This document shows positions 1-11,120 of a stretch of DNA of 64,000 nucleotides, in pieces (positions within the stretch are counted from its first letter, which is position 1; each line of letters opens with the position of its first letter). The notes below the pieces were generated by a model that was given only the letters and a program-made list of their open reading frames with translations, ran no database searches and had not been told where the DNA came from. The DNA is taken from the NCBI GenBank assembly GCA_030998015.1, contig JARWMV010000233.1, positions 558,001-622,000 on the forward strand, read 5' to 3'. Origin of the DNA: Ceratorhiza oryzae-sativae (taxonomy: Eukaryota; Basidiomycota; Agaricomycetes; Cantharellales; Ceratobasidiaceae). Position numbers and translations under genes: made by a program.

Positions 1-1053
1 CCGTCTCGGACTCCATTTGCGCCTGATATATTCGAGTACGTGTACCTCGCTCGGCCGGATTCGGTGCTCGACGGGATTAGCGTCTATCGGTCGAGAATGG
101 CGATGGGAGAAATGCTCGCCAATGAGGTTCGTCGCGTTTTGGACGAGCAGAAGATCGAGGTGGACGTGGTTATCCCTGTGCCGGATACGTCTCGCGTTGC
201 GGCACTTGAGCTAGCACAAAAGCTCAAGCTTCCCTACCGCGAGGGATTCGTGAAGAACCGATATGTTGGGAGGACTTTCATCATGCCCGGCCAAAAGGAG
301 AGGAGGAAAAATGTGCGCAGGAAAGTTGAATGCGATGGCACTGGAGTTTTCGGGAAAGAACGTATTGCTAGTTGATGGTGAGTATAGGGCTTACCCCTAT
401 CGGTTGGTCATTGATAGTCCCCGTGTGATAGACTCGATTGTGAGAGGTACCACCTCGAAAGAGATCGTTCAAATGGCCAAAGACGTTGGTGCGAAGAAGG
501 TCATATTTGCTTCGTGTGCACCTCCTATCAGGCAAGGTTAACCTTGGTCCAACAAGTCTAGCCAACTCACGCTGTATGCAGATATTCAAATGTCTACGGC
601 ATAGATATGCCTTCTCGCCAGGAGCTCGTCGCATACAACCGCACGCCGGATCTCGTTGCCTCTGCCATCGGCGCCGACCTGGTCATCTACCAAACTCTCG
701 ACGATCTTATCTCCGCCGTTCAACAGTTGAACCCAGCCATCAAAGAATTCGACTGCAGCGTCTTTACTGGCAAGTACGTTACCGGTGGCGTGAGTGAGGA
801 GTATCTCGAAGGGCTCGAAAAGTTGCGCAACGATGCGGCCAAAGGCAAACCTCTGGAAGAGGCTATCCCAAGTGGAGAATCAGGAAGTGGTGCGGAGTCT
901 GCTGGCTCAGCAGCAACTCAGGTAAATGGTACCAAGGAGCGTAAAGAGGTTTCTCATGGTTGCAGTGGACCTCTCAATGGAGCGGACGAGACAATTGGAC
1001 TGTACAATAGCTGGACAAAGCCGGCCCGAGATGGCGCCACATCCTTCTCATAG
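1..1053 (+). CDS. ADE4: Amidophosphoribosyltransferase (purine synthesis), C-terminal part
   Basis: This enzyme catalyses the first committed step of purine synthesis, converting PRPP and glutamine to phosphoribosylamine in the cytosol. The 5' end lies outside the window. The visible part starts in the phosphoribosyltransferase domain. It holds the PRPP-binding loop ([14 protein letters not shown], split by an intron at 378-431) and the family motifs PVPDTSR and YGIDMPSR. A second intron, 532-581, has GC-AG ends (donor gcaagg); only this splice restores the reading [18 protein letters not shown]. The tail after about 850 is Ser/Gly-rich and ends at TAG 1051-1053. Family assignment is firm; the exact end of the low-complexity tail is read directly. 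CWF18 follows 152 bp downstream on the same strand. Confidence 0.95.
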
Positions 1054-1205
1054 TTGGTCGAGTGTATACCCCCCCTCCTCGTTCCTACTTATGTACTATT
1101 TCTTGGTCGTGTATGTACATAGAGCGAATAGATTTCTGGAAATTGACAAAGCTTGATGTATAAGCGCCGGGCGGTTGCCTCAGACTTGACCTCCCATAGG
1201 TCACG

Positions 1206-1897
1206 ATGCCCACCGCGACGACAACCGCTCATGTTCCCTCACTCGCAGAAGAGTCTGAACTCCGGAAAGCACGACTTCTTGCTCTCAGGAGAAAGAAATT
1301 AGGAGATAAAACAGATGTGCCGGGGTAAGTGAAGAGTCGTCCGTTACTTTAACATGTGTGATGTTGAACTCGGTTGTTACCAGCCTTCCTCAGATTATAG
1401 AGCGCAACTTTGACACTGAATCCCGTAAAGTCAAAAAGAAAAAGGATGTGGGAGAAGAGGAAGATACCGTCGAGAAGCAGATTGCCGGGTTGGCGGACAT
1501 GATCATTGCGGACGACGAAGTTAAGCGGAACGAAGAGCTCGTATGTCTTTTTTCTTTTTTCAATTTGCTAATTATAAGGTATCGTACTCAACTCCACGCT
1601 GCTCGTGCCCCACAGGACCTACTTAACATTGCTCCCAAACGACCAAACTGGGATTTGAAGCGAGACTTGGACAAGAAGCTTGTCAAATTGGAGAGGCAGA
1701 CTCAACGCGCCATTCACGCTCTGATTCGTATGTGCATGGTTTGACAAGAGTCTCCTAATCCCGTCCCTGATGTTTCCGCAGGACAACGGCTGTCGGCTCA
1801 AAAGGAAGTCCCAACGGACCTTGCTGCCACACTAAGTGCAGCTGAAAAAGCGAACGAGGAGGAAGTGGCGGGAGACGACGCATCGGACGAAGAGTAG
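1206..1897 (+). CDS. CWF18: Pre-mRNA splicing factor CWF18 (CCDC12 family)
   Basis: Small component of the Prp19/NTC-associated spliceosome. Four exons (1206-1324, 1384-1540, 1616-1727, 1782-1897) join in frame to 167 residues, a usual length for the family. The N-terminus has the basic KARLLALRRKK stretch. The centre has the acidic GLADMIIADDE segment, followed by the hallmark DLLNIAPKRPNWDLKRDL and then KLERQTQRAIHALIRQRL. The protein ends in an acidic tail (DDASDEE). The start at 1206 is the first ATG of the open frame. All three introns are GT-AG, 54-75 nt. Assignment rests on the highly conserved NIAPKRPNWDLKRDL block. Confidence 0.93.
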
Positions 1898-2199
1898 ATC
1901 TCGACGGACATGGTTCGTGGTTGTCTGAGCCTCGTGTAACTCCAAGTGCATATCCAAAAGAGCCATTTTGTTCAAAGAACGTTGTGGATTGTCATTTAGG
2001 AATATTCGTCTTTTGTATTACCGCGTTATAATTCTCATGTGCTGTCCTCGAACTTTTCCAACCAACTGGCTCCGAAGCTCGGGCAGAAACACGCTTGGAT
2101 TAAGAGAGTGTATTAATACGAATGAATGGTACTAAACACGGCGCGCAACAAATAAAGTCCGTATCAAACACAAAAATAGTCCGTGACCAACGCATTCGT

Positions 2200-3195
2200 T
2201 TAGATTGCAATTGCACCAAGGAGAGCAGCAGCACCCAACATTCCCCATTCGACAACACGGCCGGCAGCAGCGTTGTGGGAGCTAGCGGGGGATGAAGCAG
2301 CAGCGGTCGCCGAGCCGGTGTGAGATCCAGTCGAACCAGCCGAAGAAGGAGCAGTCAAGGTAGCGGTGTCAACGGCCGAGGTGGGCGAGACGCTGGCAGT
2401 GGCAGTTCCTTGCTCGACGGTTATGTACGTTCCAGCAACGATGTTTCCGAGATTGGCGCTCTTCGCATAGGCCTCGAAATCAAACTTTTCGATGGGCGAT
2501 CCAGGAGCCGGGGTGGATGGGGCAGTGAACGAGCTCGGCTGTGCGAGAACGAGGATCATGTAGCGGTGAGCGCCCGACCCAGGGGCGGGGAAAGGACCTC
2601 CGTAGGCAGTGATGTTCGTGCCAGTGCCAATGTCGAGGGTCCAAGGGGCCGAGGAACCTAATGATCCATTGTCTTAGTACTCAACTATCAGGCACTATGC
2701 TCTCAGCACTCACCAGTAGCCTTGACACCGTTGACAAGCCAGTGACGAGTCTGTCCGCCGGATTGGCTAGCGCCGACAGTGTCAGCGTCAATCATCGCAA
2801 CGGTGTACGTGCTGCTGGAGGTCACGTCCGGGGAGTCGTTGACAGGGGTCAGCTGCAACTTGGGCTGAGGCTTCACAGCTAACGCGCGCATGTTGGTTAG
2901 ATTGGGCGTGATAAAACGCGTTCATGCACTCACTGTCGACCGTCTGAGGTTTACCGGCATCAATGGGACTCGAGCCGTATGTAACTGCGAGGAGAGCAGA
3001 CGGGTTGAAGGTCGTGATTGGGCTTTGTGGATTGCACGTTGAGCTTGGTTTAAAGCAGTGGGGCTCAACTTACTCGGGAGTGAGGCCGGCGTTTTTGAAC
3101 TGGGCAATGATGGACTGGAGCTGGATGCCATTATTCTGTGCGTAGGCAAAAGGGACGGCGGCCAATGCCAATATGGTAGCAGTCTTGAAAAGCAT
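2200..3195 (-). CDS. GPI-anchored PEBP-like (phosphatidylethanolamine-binding fold) protein
   Basis: Secreted surface protein. Four minus-strand exons (3195-3074, 3022-2934, 2878-2714, 2657-2200) join in frame to 277 residues. It has a signal peptide (MLFKTATILALAAVPFAYA), then a PEBP/YbhB-type core. That core contains FNPSALLAVTYG, YTVAMIDADTVG, RHWLVNG and a GAHRYMILVLAQP strand; these match the ligand-site strands of the family (DPDAP-like, HW.V.., HRY). A Ser/Thr/Ala-rich linker follows, then a hydrophobic tail after SSHNAAAGRVVEW that fits a GPI-attachment signal. Its ligand is unknown; in fungi such proteins are usually cell-wall or secreted proteins of uncertain role. The upstream region shares the space before the tRNA gene. 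Confidence 0.85.
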
Positions 3196-3379
3196 AGCTG
3201 GTACTAGGAAAAGGGGCAGAGAACAGAAAAGTCGTGGCAAGGACGGGAACTGGATGGAAACAGTTCTCCGAGCGCTTGGCCTTTTAAATGCGCGATCAGC
3301 GTGGATCCCTACACCGCCACTTGCCAAGACCCAGCATCACGGCATACTTCTCATAGCGGCAGGTCAGACCCATGGGTTG

Positions 3380-3473
3380 AGCGGTATAGTGAAGTGGTTA
3401 ACACGGGAGGTTTAAGTCTAGTGCTGATTTCTCCTGCCGAAAGGCGTCGTGGGTTCGAACCCCACTGCCGCTA
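3380..3473 (+). tRNA. tRNA-Leu (anticodon TAA) with a 12-nt intron
   Basis: A cloverleaf can be drawn by hand. The acceptor stem pairs agcggta with tgccgct (one G-T pair). A D-arm with ggtta follows. The anticodon stem pairs ggagg with tctcc. The loop reads ttTAAg before the intron tctagtgctgat, which sits at the usual place after position 37. A long variable arm (gcc gaaa ggc) marks a type II tRNA. The T-arm is gtggg ttcgaac cccac, which also provides the B box. The long arm plus the TAA anticodon point to leucine (reads UUA). A run of four T at 3477-3480 can end Pol III transcription. The intron boundary is inferred from pairing. Confidence 0.82.
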
Positions 3474-3651
3474 CGATTTTGCTGCTGGCGACTCGCAAGT
3501 TGAGACCTCAGGCACCGACACTCTTGGACATTTCATACCGCTTGGCAACTTCCTGGTCTGGCTAGCAAACGTGATTCTTGTGCAAACACGGTACATCACA
3601 CGCATATTCTTTCGATAAAGCTAAATCAACATTGGGGTTTGCGGTACTGGC

Positions 3652-4855
3652 TCAATGATCCGAGAACAGGCCACTAATCGAGTCGTGTCCTCCCGGATTA
3701 TCACGGACGCGACGCGTGGGCTTGAAGAGATTCTGAAACGAGCCCGATTAGACGCGTTTTCATGATAAACTGTGTCCGAAAACTTACCCCATTATTGTCA
3801 ACTACACGATACCCAGCATCTGTAGGAGCAGGAGCGGGGGCAGGCTGTGTCTGGGCAACTGGCTCTGGGACTGGTGCTGGTGCGGCTACGGGAGCTGGGG
3901 CGGCGCGTGGGGGAGGGACAACACCGCCATCGGGCTCGTCTTCTCCAAAGCTAAAGGTCTGAGCGCCCCCTGGGGCCGTGCGGACGCGTCGAGTAGGAAC
4001 CCAATTTGGGTCAGACGGATCAGCCGGAGCGCGAGCCGGGGCCTGGGCAGAAGTCTGAGGAGCGGACGCGCTTGCGTCGGCAACAGGCGCCGCCGCGGCA
4101 GGAGCTGATCCTGAAACCTTGGCGAATTCGGCGTAACCTTGGGTCAGAGCGGATTAATTTACGCGCTTTGAGATAGTGTGGGGTAGATACTCACGAGGAA
4201 GCTTGGACAATTGAGCAAAGTTGGTGTCCACCGTCACCTGCAGGATCATACAGTAAGAGCCGTGTCTTTTCGTGTAAAAAAAAGGCACTCACATCGATGG
4301 ATCTGCCAACTCATGCCTTAGCGGATAATGTGCAGTCAACGAACCTCGGGGGATACGCGAAACTCACTTCAAATAGTCGATTAGAGTGCGCTTGGTGAAG
4401 ACAATTTTGGTGTCATCCCAGTCCATGAGACCTAACATCTTGGTCAAGTAGTGATCTATGGCATAAAGAAAGGGTGGTACCAATTTTGTAAGCCCAGTCT
4501 TTTGGATTGTCGTCGACGACTTTGACTGGAGTGTAGCTGTACGTAACCAGGATGAGTGCATATAATGCTCGCGTTCACCAACGACATACGAGGCCATCTC
4601 TATTGAATTGCGATACACGCATCAGTACAGTTTAAGGCCGCAAAGTAGTTAGGCGTACCAAGGTAATAGGGTTGGACGAATCCGGGTACAAAGGCCGCTG
4701 TGGTAGTCAAGCGCGCTCCCTCAGCGAGTCCCAGAAATGGTCACATGAGTCCGATTTTGCCTTGTTTACGCGAATTCAGTCGGGTAATCTTCCTGCCCAC
4801 AACGGCAAATCGCAACGACCATCTTACGCTCTATCTTCTTCACGGCCTCGCTCAT
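3652..4855 (-). CDS. Unrecognised conserved-looking protein with two PTRRVR-x-PGG motifs
   Basis: I do not recognise this gene with certainty. On the minus strand it has many exons, including two 10-nt micro-exons (4599-4590 and 4302-4293), both flanked by good GT-AG sites. The N-terminal half reads FVPGFVQPYYLE, SYTPVKVVDDNPKDWAY, then a segment with DHYLTKMLGLMDWDDT and TRRTL-like basic residues. The C-terminal half is Ala/Pro-rich and carries PNWVPTRRVRTAPGGAQTFSFG and, after the last intron, a second KPTRRVRDNPGGHDS near the end. This vaguely recalls the RVLRPPGG motif of HN1/Jupiter proteins, but that is only a resemblance. An extra T in the 4484-4487 run (A on the coding strand) breaks the frame. 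The first exon and the start at 4855 are tentative. Confidence 0.5.
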
Positions 4856-5233
4856 AGAGCACCGACGTTGGGCCACAGAGCTCAGGTCTAGCTGCAGGCT
4901 CTCACTGGGCACTTTTTTCTGCTATTTCGTTCGGCCCTCTGCATACCTTTGCCGATTCCCCCAGCCCACCGCCAAGATTTTGACAGGCCATTTTGTTCAC
5001 TGGCGATATTCCTGTTTGCGCAATACCCTCCCTGTTTCTTGCATCAACTGCGCCCTAACAATCAGGGCCTAACTGATGGTCAACGTGCGTGTGCCGGCGA
5101 GGCGTGGGTCAAATGCTAACGTTGACTACCATTCACCTTGGATTTTCCATTCTACAGTAATTATACCGAGCATTCCCTATTGTGCATACGACCTTGACGC
5201 TCTAGAAATTCTCTGCAACCCCTCAGCCCCACC
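4856..5233. promoter_or_regulatory. Divergent intergenic region between the PGG-motif gene and formin
   Basis: This 378-bp stretch separates two divergent genes and should hold both promoters and 5' leaders. I see no clear TATA box. An ATG at 5076 opens a 74-codon frame that runs to 5300 and overlaps the formin start out of frame; see findings. Confidence 0.5.
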
Positions 5234-8200
5234 ATGTCATTCAACGATCTATTCGGCCGCCGCAAAAGCCGGCCACGCGAGTCCTCCCAATCGGAGCTGA
5301 GCGAGCATTCAGTACGGTACGAAAACACTTCTCGAGATAGGCCGCCGGTCCCAGTCGGCACGGTCTCCCAGGCATTGCGAGGTTCCACGTCGACGACCTC
5401 ATCCATCATCTCCGCGCCTACTCAGAACCCTGGCCTCACAGCTTCCGGCACGGAGATGAACTACACGCGGGCTCGACGACGGGGCGACCTGACAGATGCA
5501 GAACGACCGACTTCGCCGAGTGGATCTAATGCTTCTCATTCGAGTTTTGGGCGTGTAATGGAGTCTCCGGGCAGTGCCATGTCGAGGCGAACGAGAGATA
5601 GGGACATGGACGCCACGATACGGGCAGGCGATAAACGAGGCACCGCGAGTAGCGGACCCGGTTCGGATTTCGGCCCTCCAATGTCACCGCCCGGGTCTTC
5701 GCGTCATGGACATGGAGGTGGTCATCGCCCGTCATCTTCTCTTACAATGAGAAGCGATGTTTCTCGTGGCTCCCACTACACGCAAGCTGCTGCGTCGACT
5801 CTCAGTTCTTCTTGGTTCAACAAAATACAGGACGATGGGTTTTTCTTGGAGCGGCCCTCGGACGACGATATTCAATCGATGTTCCTAAAACTGGGTCAAG
5901 AGTTCGCTGTGGGATCAGACCGGCTCGACGTTGATAGCAAGTGGCGGATCATTTACGAGAGCGAGCGCAAACGTTGGCGTGAGGAAAAAGAGCGGGAAAA
6001 GCAGAGCAGTGACAGGCGGTTGGGGGGAAGCGGCTCAGTGATGGCGGGGAAGGATAATGGAGAGGCGTACATCCAAAAGTTTATGACTGGTACGATCACC
6101 GCAAAGGATATTCAAGGCCTTGGAGTGTCCCTGCGAACGATGCCCATTTCTTGGTTACATGGATTTATTGATATCCAGGGTATCCCAGTTCTGGCCTCTC
6201 GGCTAAACGCTCTGAATAGGCCAAGCCGCCCGAGGTGAGCAAGTACTGTGTACCTGGATGCTTGGGCTTTATGTACTCATACATTTCATAGGACCGAAGC
6301 CGAAACTCAACAAGAAATCGAGATCCTAAAATGTCTCAAGGCTATCATGAACTTGCCGGTTAGTTTTATTCAACCGCCGAAATAAGAATAAAGCTAAAAC
6401 CTAGGTTCAGATTGGCCAACAAGAAACGGTGTCTCAGCAAACCACCGTTAATCATATCACTACGGTTATAAGTAGCCCCCACATCCCCTCGCGCAAAGCT
6501 GGATTGGAAGTCGTCGTCGCTTTCTGCTATGTCGAAGAAACCGGCCATGGCAATGGCCTACAATCTGTCTTGATCGCACTTGAATCGCTCAGCAGCAACA
6601 ACAATGAGAAAGGGGCATTTACTTTCTGGTTCAAACTCACTATTGCTACGCTGTTGAGTCGCGGCAAGATGGGCAGTTTAGTAGGCACGGGCAGGGATTT
6701 TAGGAAAGCTGTAGGGTCTGATCTGTCTCTGGGGGATTATATGGTAAGGCTCATGGAAGAAACCATATATATCAGCAACTAAATATTTTCTGTATAGCTG
6801 AGCACGCTCCTACTTATCAATGGTATTCTCACACGAGCTCCCGATCTCAAAACGCGCATGTCTCTGCGTATGAATATGGAGCAGGCGGGAGTTCAGCAGA
6901 TTATCGATTTTGGTCGGGACATGGGTCTGGAGAGTTTATCGAAAATCCTGAACCAGTACCAAGCTCTCGCTGAAGATGATCAAGCGGAGCTCAAGGATCA
7001 GTTTGGACGAGAGGTGCTGAATAACATGTCGGATCCTCAAGACATTTTCCAGACCATCGTGGATACGATCAGGGAATCACCCGCCCAAGAATATTTCATC
7101 TCGTCTCTGAAGCATCTTCTGCTGATCCCGAACGAGGAGCCTGAGATTCGGACCAAGTACTACCAGGTTATCGATGGCTTAATCACGGACATCATCGTCG
7201 AGCGGAGAGCATCCTATGCGCATGAATTTGGCGATCCGGCTGCCATTTCTTTTCAAAAGCTCGCTGCCACTTTGAACGAGCAAGAGCGTGCTGAAAAGGC
7301 CGAAGCCGAGGTATCCGACTTGCGTGGGCAATTGGTGCGGCTCAAGTACGAAAAGGAGAAACTTGATGAAGAACTGGCCAAGGGCTCTGATGGACTGGTC
7401 GGTGACTTGAAGGCTAGGGTTGCCATGCTCGAGGAAAAGCTACGTACCTCGCGTCAGAACTCGGAGGCACTACAGGGTCGACTCGTTGAGCAAAAGCGAG
7501 GTACGAAGAGCGAATCCAACAGCTGGAGATGCAGATCCTCGAGTTGTTCAATATGCTCAAGACCGAAAAGGTGGATGAGGACATTTCGGTCTACGACAAC
7601 GCCCAGAACGGCTCGAAGCGTCGAGAATTGGTTGATGACCTATCCAAACAATACGAACGCGCCAAGACGCGAAGTACCCTCGAAGGCAGCAGGCGCAAAA
7701 GGAAGGATGGTCGGAAGGGAGTGCTGGATGAGGACACGGAAGAATCGAGTGACGACTTTACGATCAACCCCATCGTCGGAAATACCGGTCGAGCCGCAAC
7801 GTCAATTCGAAGGAAGAAGACGCGGGTGCATGGCAATGGTGCCTCATCGGCTGGTGCAAACGGACATACGTCTCAATTTTTGGATGCGGAGGACGAATAT
7901 ATAGAGGATAGCAGCTATTCCACCGACGTGGTAAGTCATGACTACCTTGTGGCCTGACATCTATTGATTATTGGTATAGTATTCCTCGAGGGATCCTATT
8001 CATACTGGCTCACGTAGCACTCGGAGCCGAAATGGAACTATTGAAGCATCCCCTCGACGAACTGGCGCGTCTCGCCTTCCCATGGGCAATAGCCCTGGGT
8101 CCGGCAAACGTGGCGATCAAGCGACTCTTGGCTTGGGTCGCATGCGCTCTCCTCTTCAAGGCGTTCACGACGAGCTGTCGAGCAAATTCCGAACCGCATC

Positions 8201-11120
8201 GGGCACCACCATCAGGGAAGGAAACGAGCCCGAAAGCGAATATGCCTCACGCGAAAGTGGATACACGAATAATACGGACGACACCATTCCGACCTCGGCC
8301 GACACACACGGACAAGCTGGTGGGACTAGGATATCTGGGGTTACTGGTGGCCTCAGTGTCCCAACGGATGGACAAGCCCGACTGGTACGCGTCAAGAGTG
8401 TCCATGTTCCCGGATCTTTGTCAGAGCAGCTTGCAAATCGCCTCGCGAGTATGGGCAAGCCCGTCCCGTCTCAATCAGTTGATTCCGGTCCCGCCTCTCC
8501 CCCTCCAGGTGGGCCAGAGCAGGACGTTATCGATGCAGAGTCGATCCCAGTACCACCTCCCCCTCCCCCTTCGGATGTCCCGGTTACAGAAGGAGAAGCT
8601 GCTGCCCCGCCTCCACCGCCGCCGCCGCCGCCACCACCTCCGCCGCCGCCGCCGCCACCCCCGGGACCCGGCGGCATAGTCTTGAATGTAGGTGGAGCTC
8701 CTCCCCCGCCGCCACCACCTCCGCCACCCCCTCCTCCTGGCTTTATCGCGCCGGTGCCTACAAGCTCTGATGGACCACCACCGCCTCCACCGCCGCCTCC
8801 TATGGCAAAGAAAGGTTCGGTTCCTACCCCACCTACTGCCCCTGTTGGCCTCTCCTCTGCGATTGGCGACAAGACATCCAAACGCAAGGACATTGATATC
8901 GCACCAAGTACTCGCATGAAGCAGCTCCAGTGGGACAAGATTCAGCATCAACAAGTTGGGAAGACGCTCTGGAACGAAGACTCTCCCGAGAAGGAGCGCG
9001 AATGGATCAACAAGCTCATGGGTGGCAATGTGTGGAAGGAAATGGAAGAGGACTTCAAGGCCAAACAGCTTATGATCAACTTGATGAACAGACAAAAGCG
9101 GGCCGAGCTCAAGAGTGTCCTCGATCAGCAGACCAAAAAGCGTGTCGAGATTATCATCCAACGGGTCAAGCGACTTACGCCCGAGGAGATCGCGAGCCGC
9201 TTGTTGCAATGCGATCGCGATCTTTGCACCGAAAGCTTTTTGGACGAACTCAAACGCGTATTGCCATCTCCGGAGCAAGTTGGAAAGCTCAATGTATATC
9301 GTAACGCGAGTATGGAAGAGCTTACGGAACTTCATCCATCGGATCGACTCATGGTCCAGTTGATCAAGATCGAGCGGCTCGGAGCCCGTGTGGATGGAAT
9401 GATTTACAGGGCTCGGTTCGAAGAGTATTACGGTTTGCAAAACGAGGTCTGTATCGTTTGCATCCCAATCTAGGGCGGTACTAACCAGATTCGGTTCCAG
9501 AACGCCAAGAAGTTGATTGAGGCCAGTGAGAGCTTAAGGAATGCTCCTAAATTCAAAGAGCTCATGAGCGTAAGCTTATTTGTACATTGGCTTGAACCCT
9601 CAATCTGATTTATTTATTTACTTTAGTTGATTTTGCTAATCGGAAATTTCATGAACGGGACTGGTATCAAGGGTGGAGCGTTTGGGTTCAAAGTTAGCAG
9701 TATCAACAAGGTGATCATCAATCTTGTTTTCTATTCGGCATCAACTCACACGGTTGGGTACAGCTGGTAGACACCAAGTCAGCTAACAATACGACACTTT
9801 TGCACTTCTTGGAACGCACCGTATCGAAGTACTTCCCCGATATGGAGGGCTTCCTTGATGAGTTGCAGAGACCGGAGGAAGCATATCGAGGTAAGACTGG
9901 CTATGACCTGCGTTTCCTGCCATTGTTTAACATATCTGTATCCCTCAGTGAATCTGCTTGAGGTCAAGAAGCACTTTGGCGAGCTGCGCACCGGGCTCAA
10001 GACCATTCGGTCAGAGCTAGGGGAGCATTTCTCGGATATGGATTCAATCCCTCAGGAGGACCACTACCCGAAAAAGATGTGGCGTTTCTTGGGTGAAGCG
10101 ACCGACCAGCTGGAGGATCTAAGCGACTCGGTGAAACAGGCTGAGCTCAAGTTCACCGAAATTCTTCGTTACTACGGTGAAGATGAGAAGACTAGCTCGG
10201 CAGAGTTCTTTGGTATCTTCAAGACTTTCGTCACATCATATCGGGTATGTACTTGTCATAATATCTTTGCTATCGTTAATCATCATTTTCCGCAGAAATG
10301 TCAATCAGAAAACCGAGCAGCTGCCGACGAGAGAGCCGCTAGTGAGAAACGTCAGCAATATGCTGAGGAGTCACGTGTCGCTAGGCAAAAGGCACGCGAG
10401 CAAGAGGCAGCGCGCGATCCGCATGACGCGGCGATCCTAGACTCTCTCCTTGAACGACTTCGCAATGGAGATACAATGCCCCGAAAAGCGAGAAGAACGC
10501 GCCCGAGCGTACACCGATTACCGCCGGGTCTCACGCTAATGAGCAAGGGTGCACCTACGGAGGGCACAATCAGCGAGCTGGGTGTAAGCGGTGGCGGGAC
10601 GAGTCCTGATGGTACCCTGGCACCTCCCGAGGTTGTTGAGGATAAAGCGAAAGACATGCTGGCACAGCTCCAGCAAGCCGGTTTCGGTGCGCCCCTGCCT
10701 AGCCCGGGTGTCACCTCAACCCTCCCACGGCCAGCCCGCTCAGTCGCGGGGAGCACACGCCGGGCAAGAGCTCGTGCGGAGGCCCGCGCCAGCGCATCCA
10801 ACCTCAGGTTACATGCGGAAGAAAATACATCTCCGGGAAGTGCTGGGCTGCACTCGGCATCTTTTTCCGATACCTTTTCGAACTCACTTCCACCGACCCC
10901 AGGTGTAGACGAGTTACAATCAATAAAAGGCCACAGCCGTAACGCGTCCCTCGCGCTATCCCAGTCCGGCCTATCGGCGCGTGACAGGGCAGATAGCGAG
11001 TCTGAGGCAGAAATGCCTAGAGATGTAACAGTCAACGTCAAGTCACCCACAGAGCTGGGTTCTGTGCGGTCGTCTGCGGCGTACCCCGAGGGTGTGGGGC
11101 CCAGTGTAACTGAACGATGA
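5234..11120 (+). CDS. Formin (diaphanous-related actin nucleator)
   Basis: Nucleates and elongates actin cables for polar growth and septation (BNI1/SepA/Cdc12 type). Ten exons run 5234-6234, 6292-6358, 6405-6743, 6798-7930, 7980-9446, 9501-9569, 9627-9710, 9764-9890, 9949-10244 and 10296-11120. Domains in order: Ser-rich N-terminus; GTPase-binding/FH3 region from about residue 190 (including SRKAGLEVVVAFCYVEE and LLINGILTRAPDLKTRM); coiled coil; FH1 with several long proline runs at about 8.55-8.8 kb; FH2 starting near MKQLQWDKI and spanning the small exons (GAFGFKVSSINK, DTKSANNTTLLHFL); long disordered tail. Exon lengths sum to 5408, one base short of a whole frame. The missing base fits the AAAA run at 7492-7495, after which the reading must shift from LVEQK to ARYEERIQQLE. 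The start has a good context (caccATGt). About 1802 residues once corrected. Confidence 0.93.
8609..8805 (+). repeat. Proline-codon (CCN) repeat tracts of the formin FH1 domain
   Basis: Runs of ccg/cca/cct triplets give uninterrupted proline blocks of up to about 19 residues, separated by short Gly/Val spacers. The blocks bind profilin-actin in formins. The opposite strand shows long Gly-rich open frames, which are shadows. Such runs are prone to length change. Confidence 0.9.

Noticed and set aside
4463..4489. A 27-nt intron in the PGG-motif gene
   Set aside because: Removing one base from the T4 run gives a continuous reading, WAYKLVPPFLYAIDHYL, and makes exon phases agree; no other confident intron is below 44 nt.
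8032..8679. 215-codon plus-strand frame inside the formin
   Set aside because: Alternative frame of the formin exon 7980-9446; the real frame carries FH1 and FH2.
8471..8938. Long Gly-rich open frames on the minus strand
   Set aside because: They mirror the proline runs of the formin FH1 region on the plus strand.
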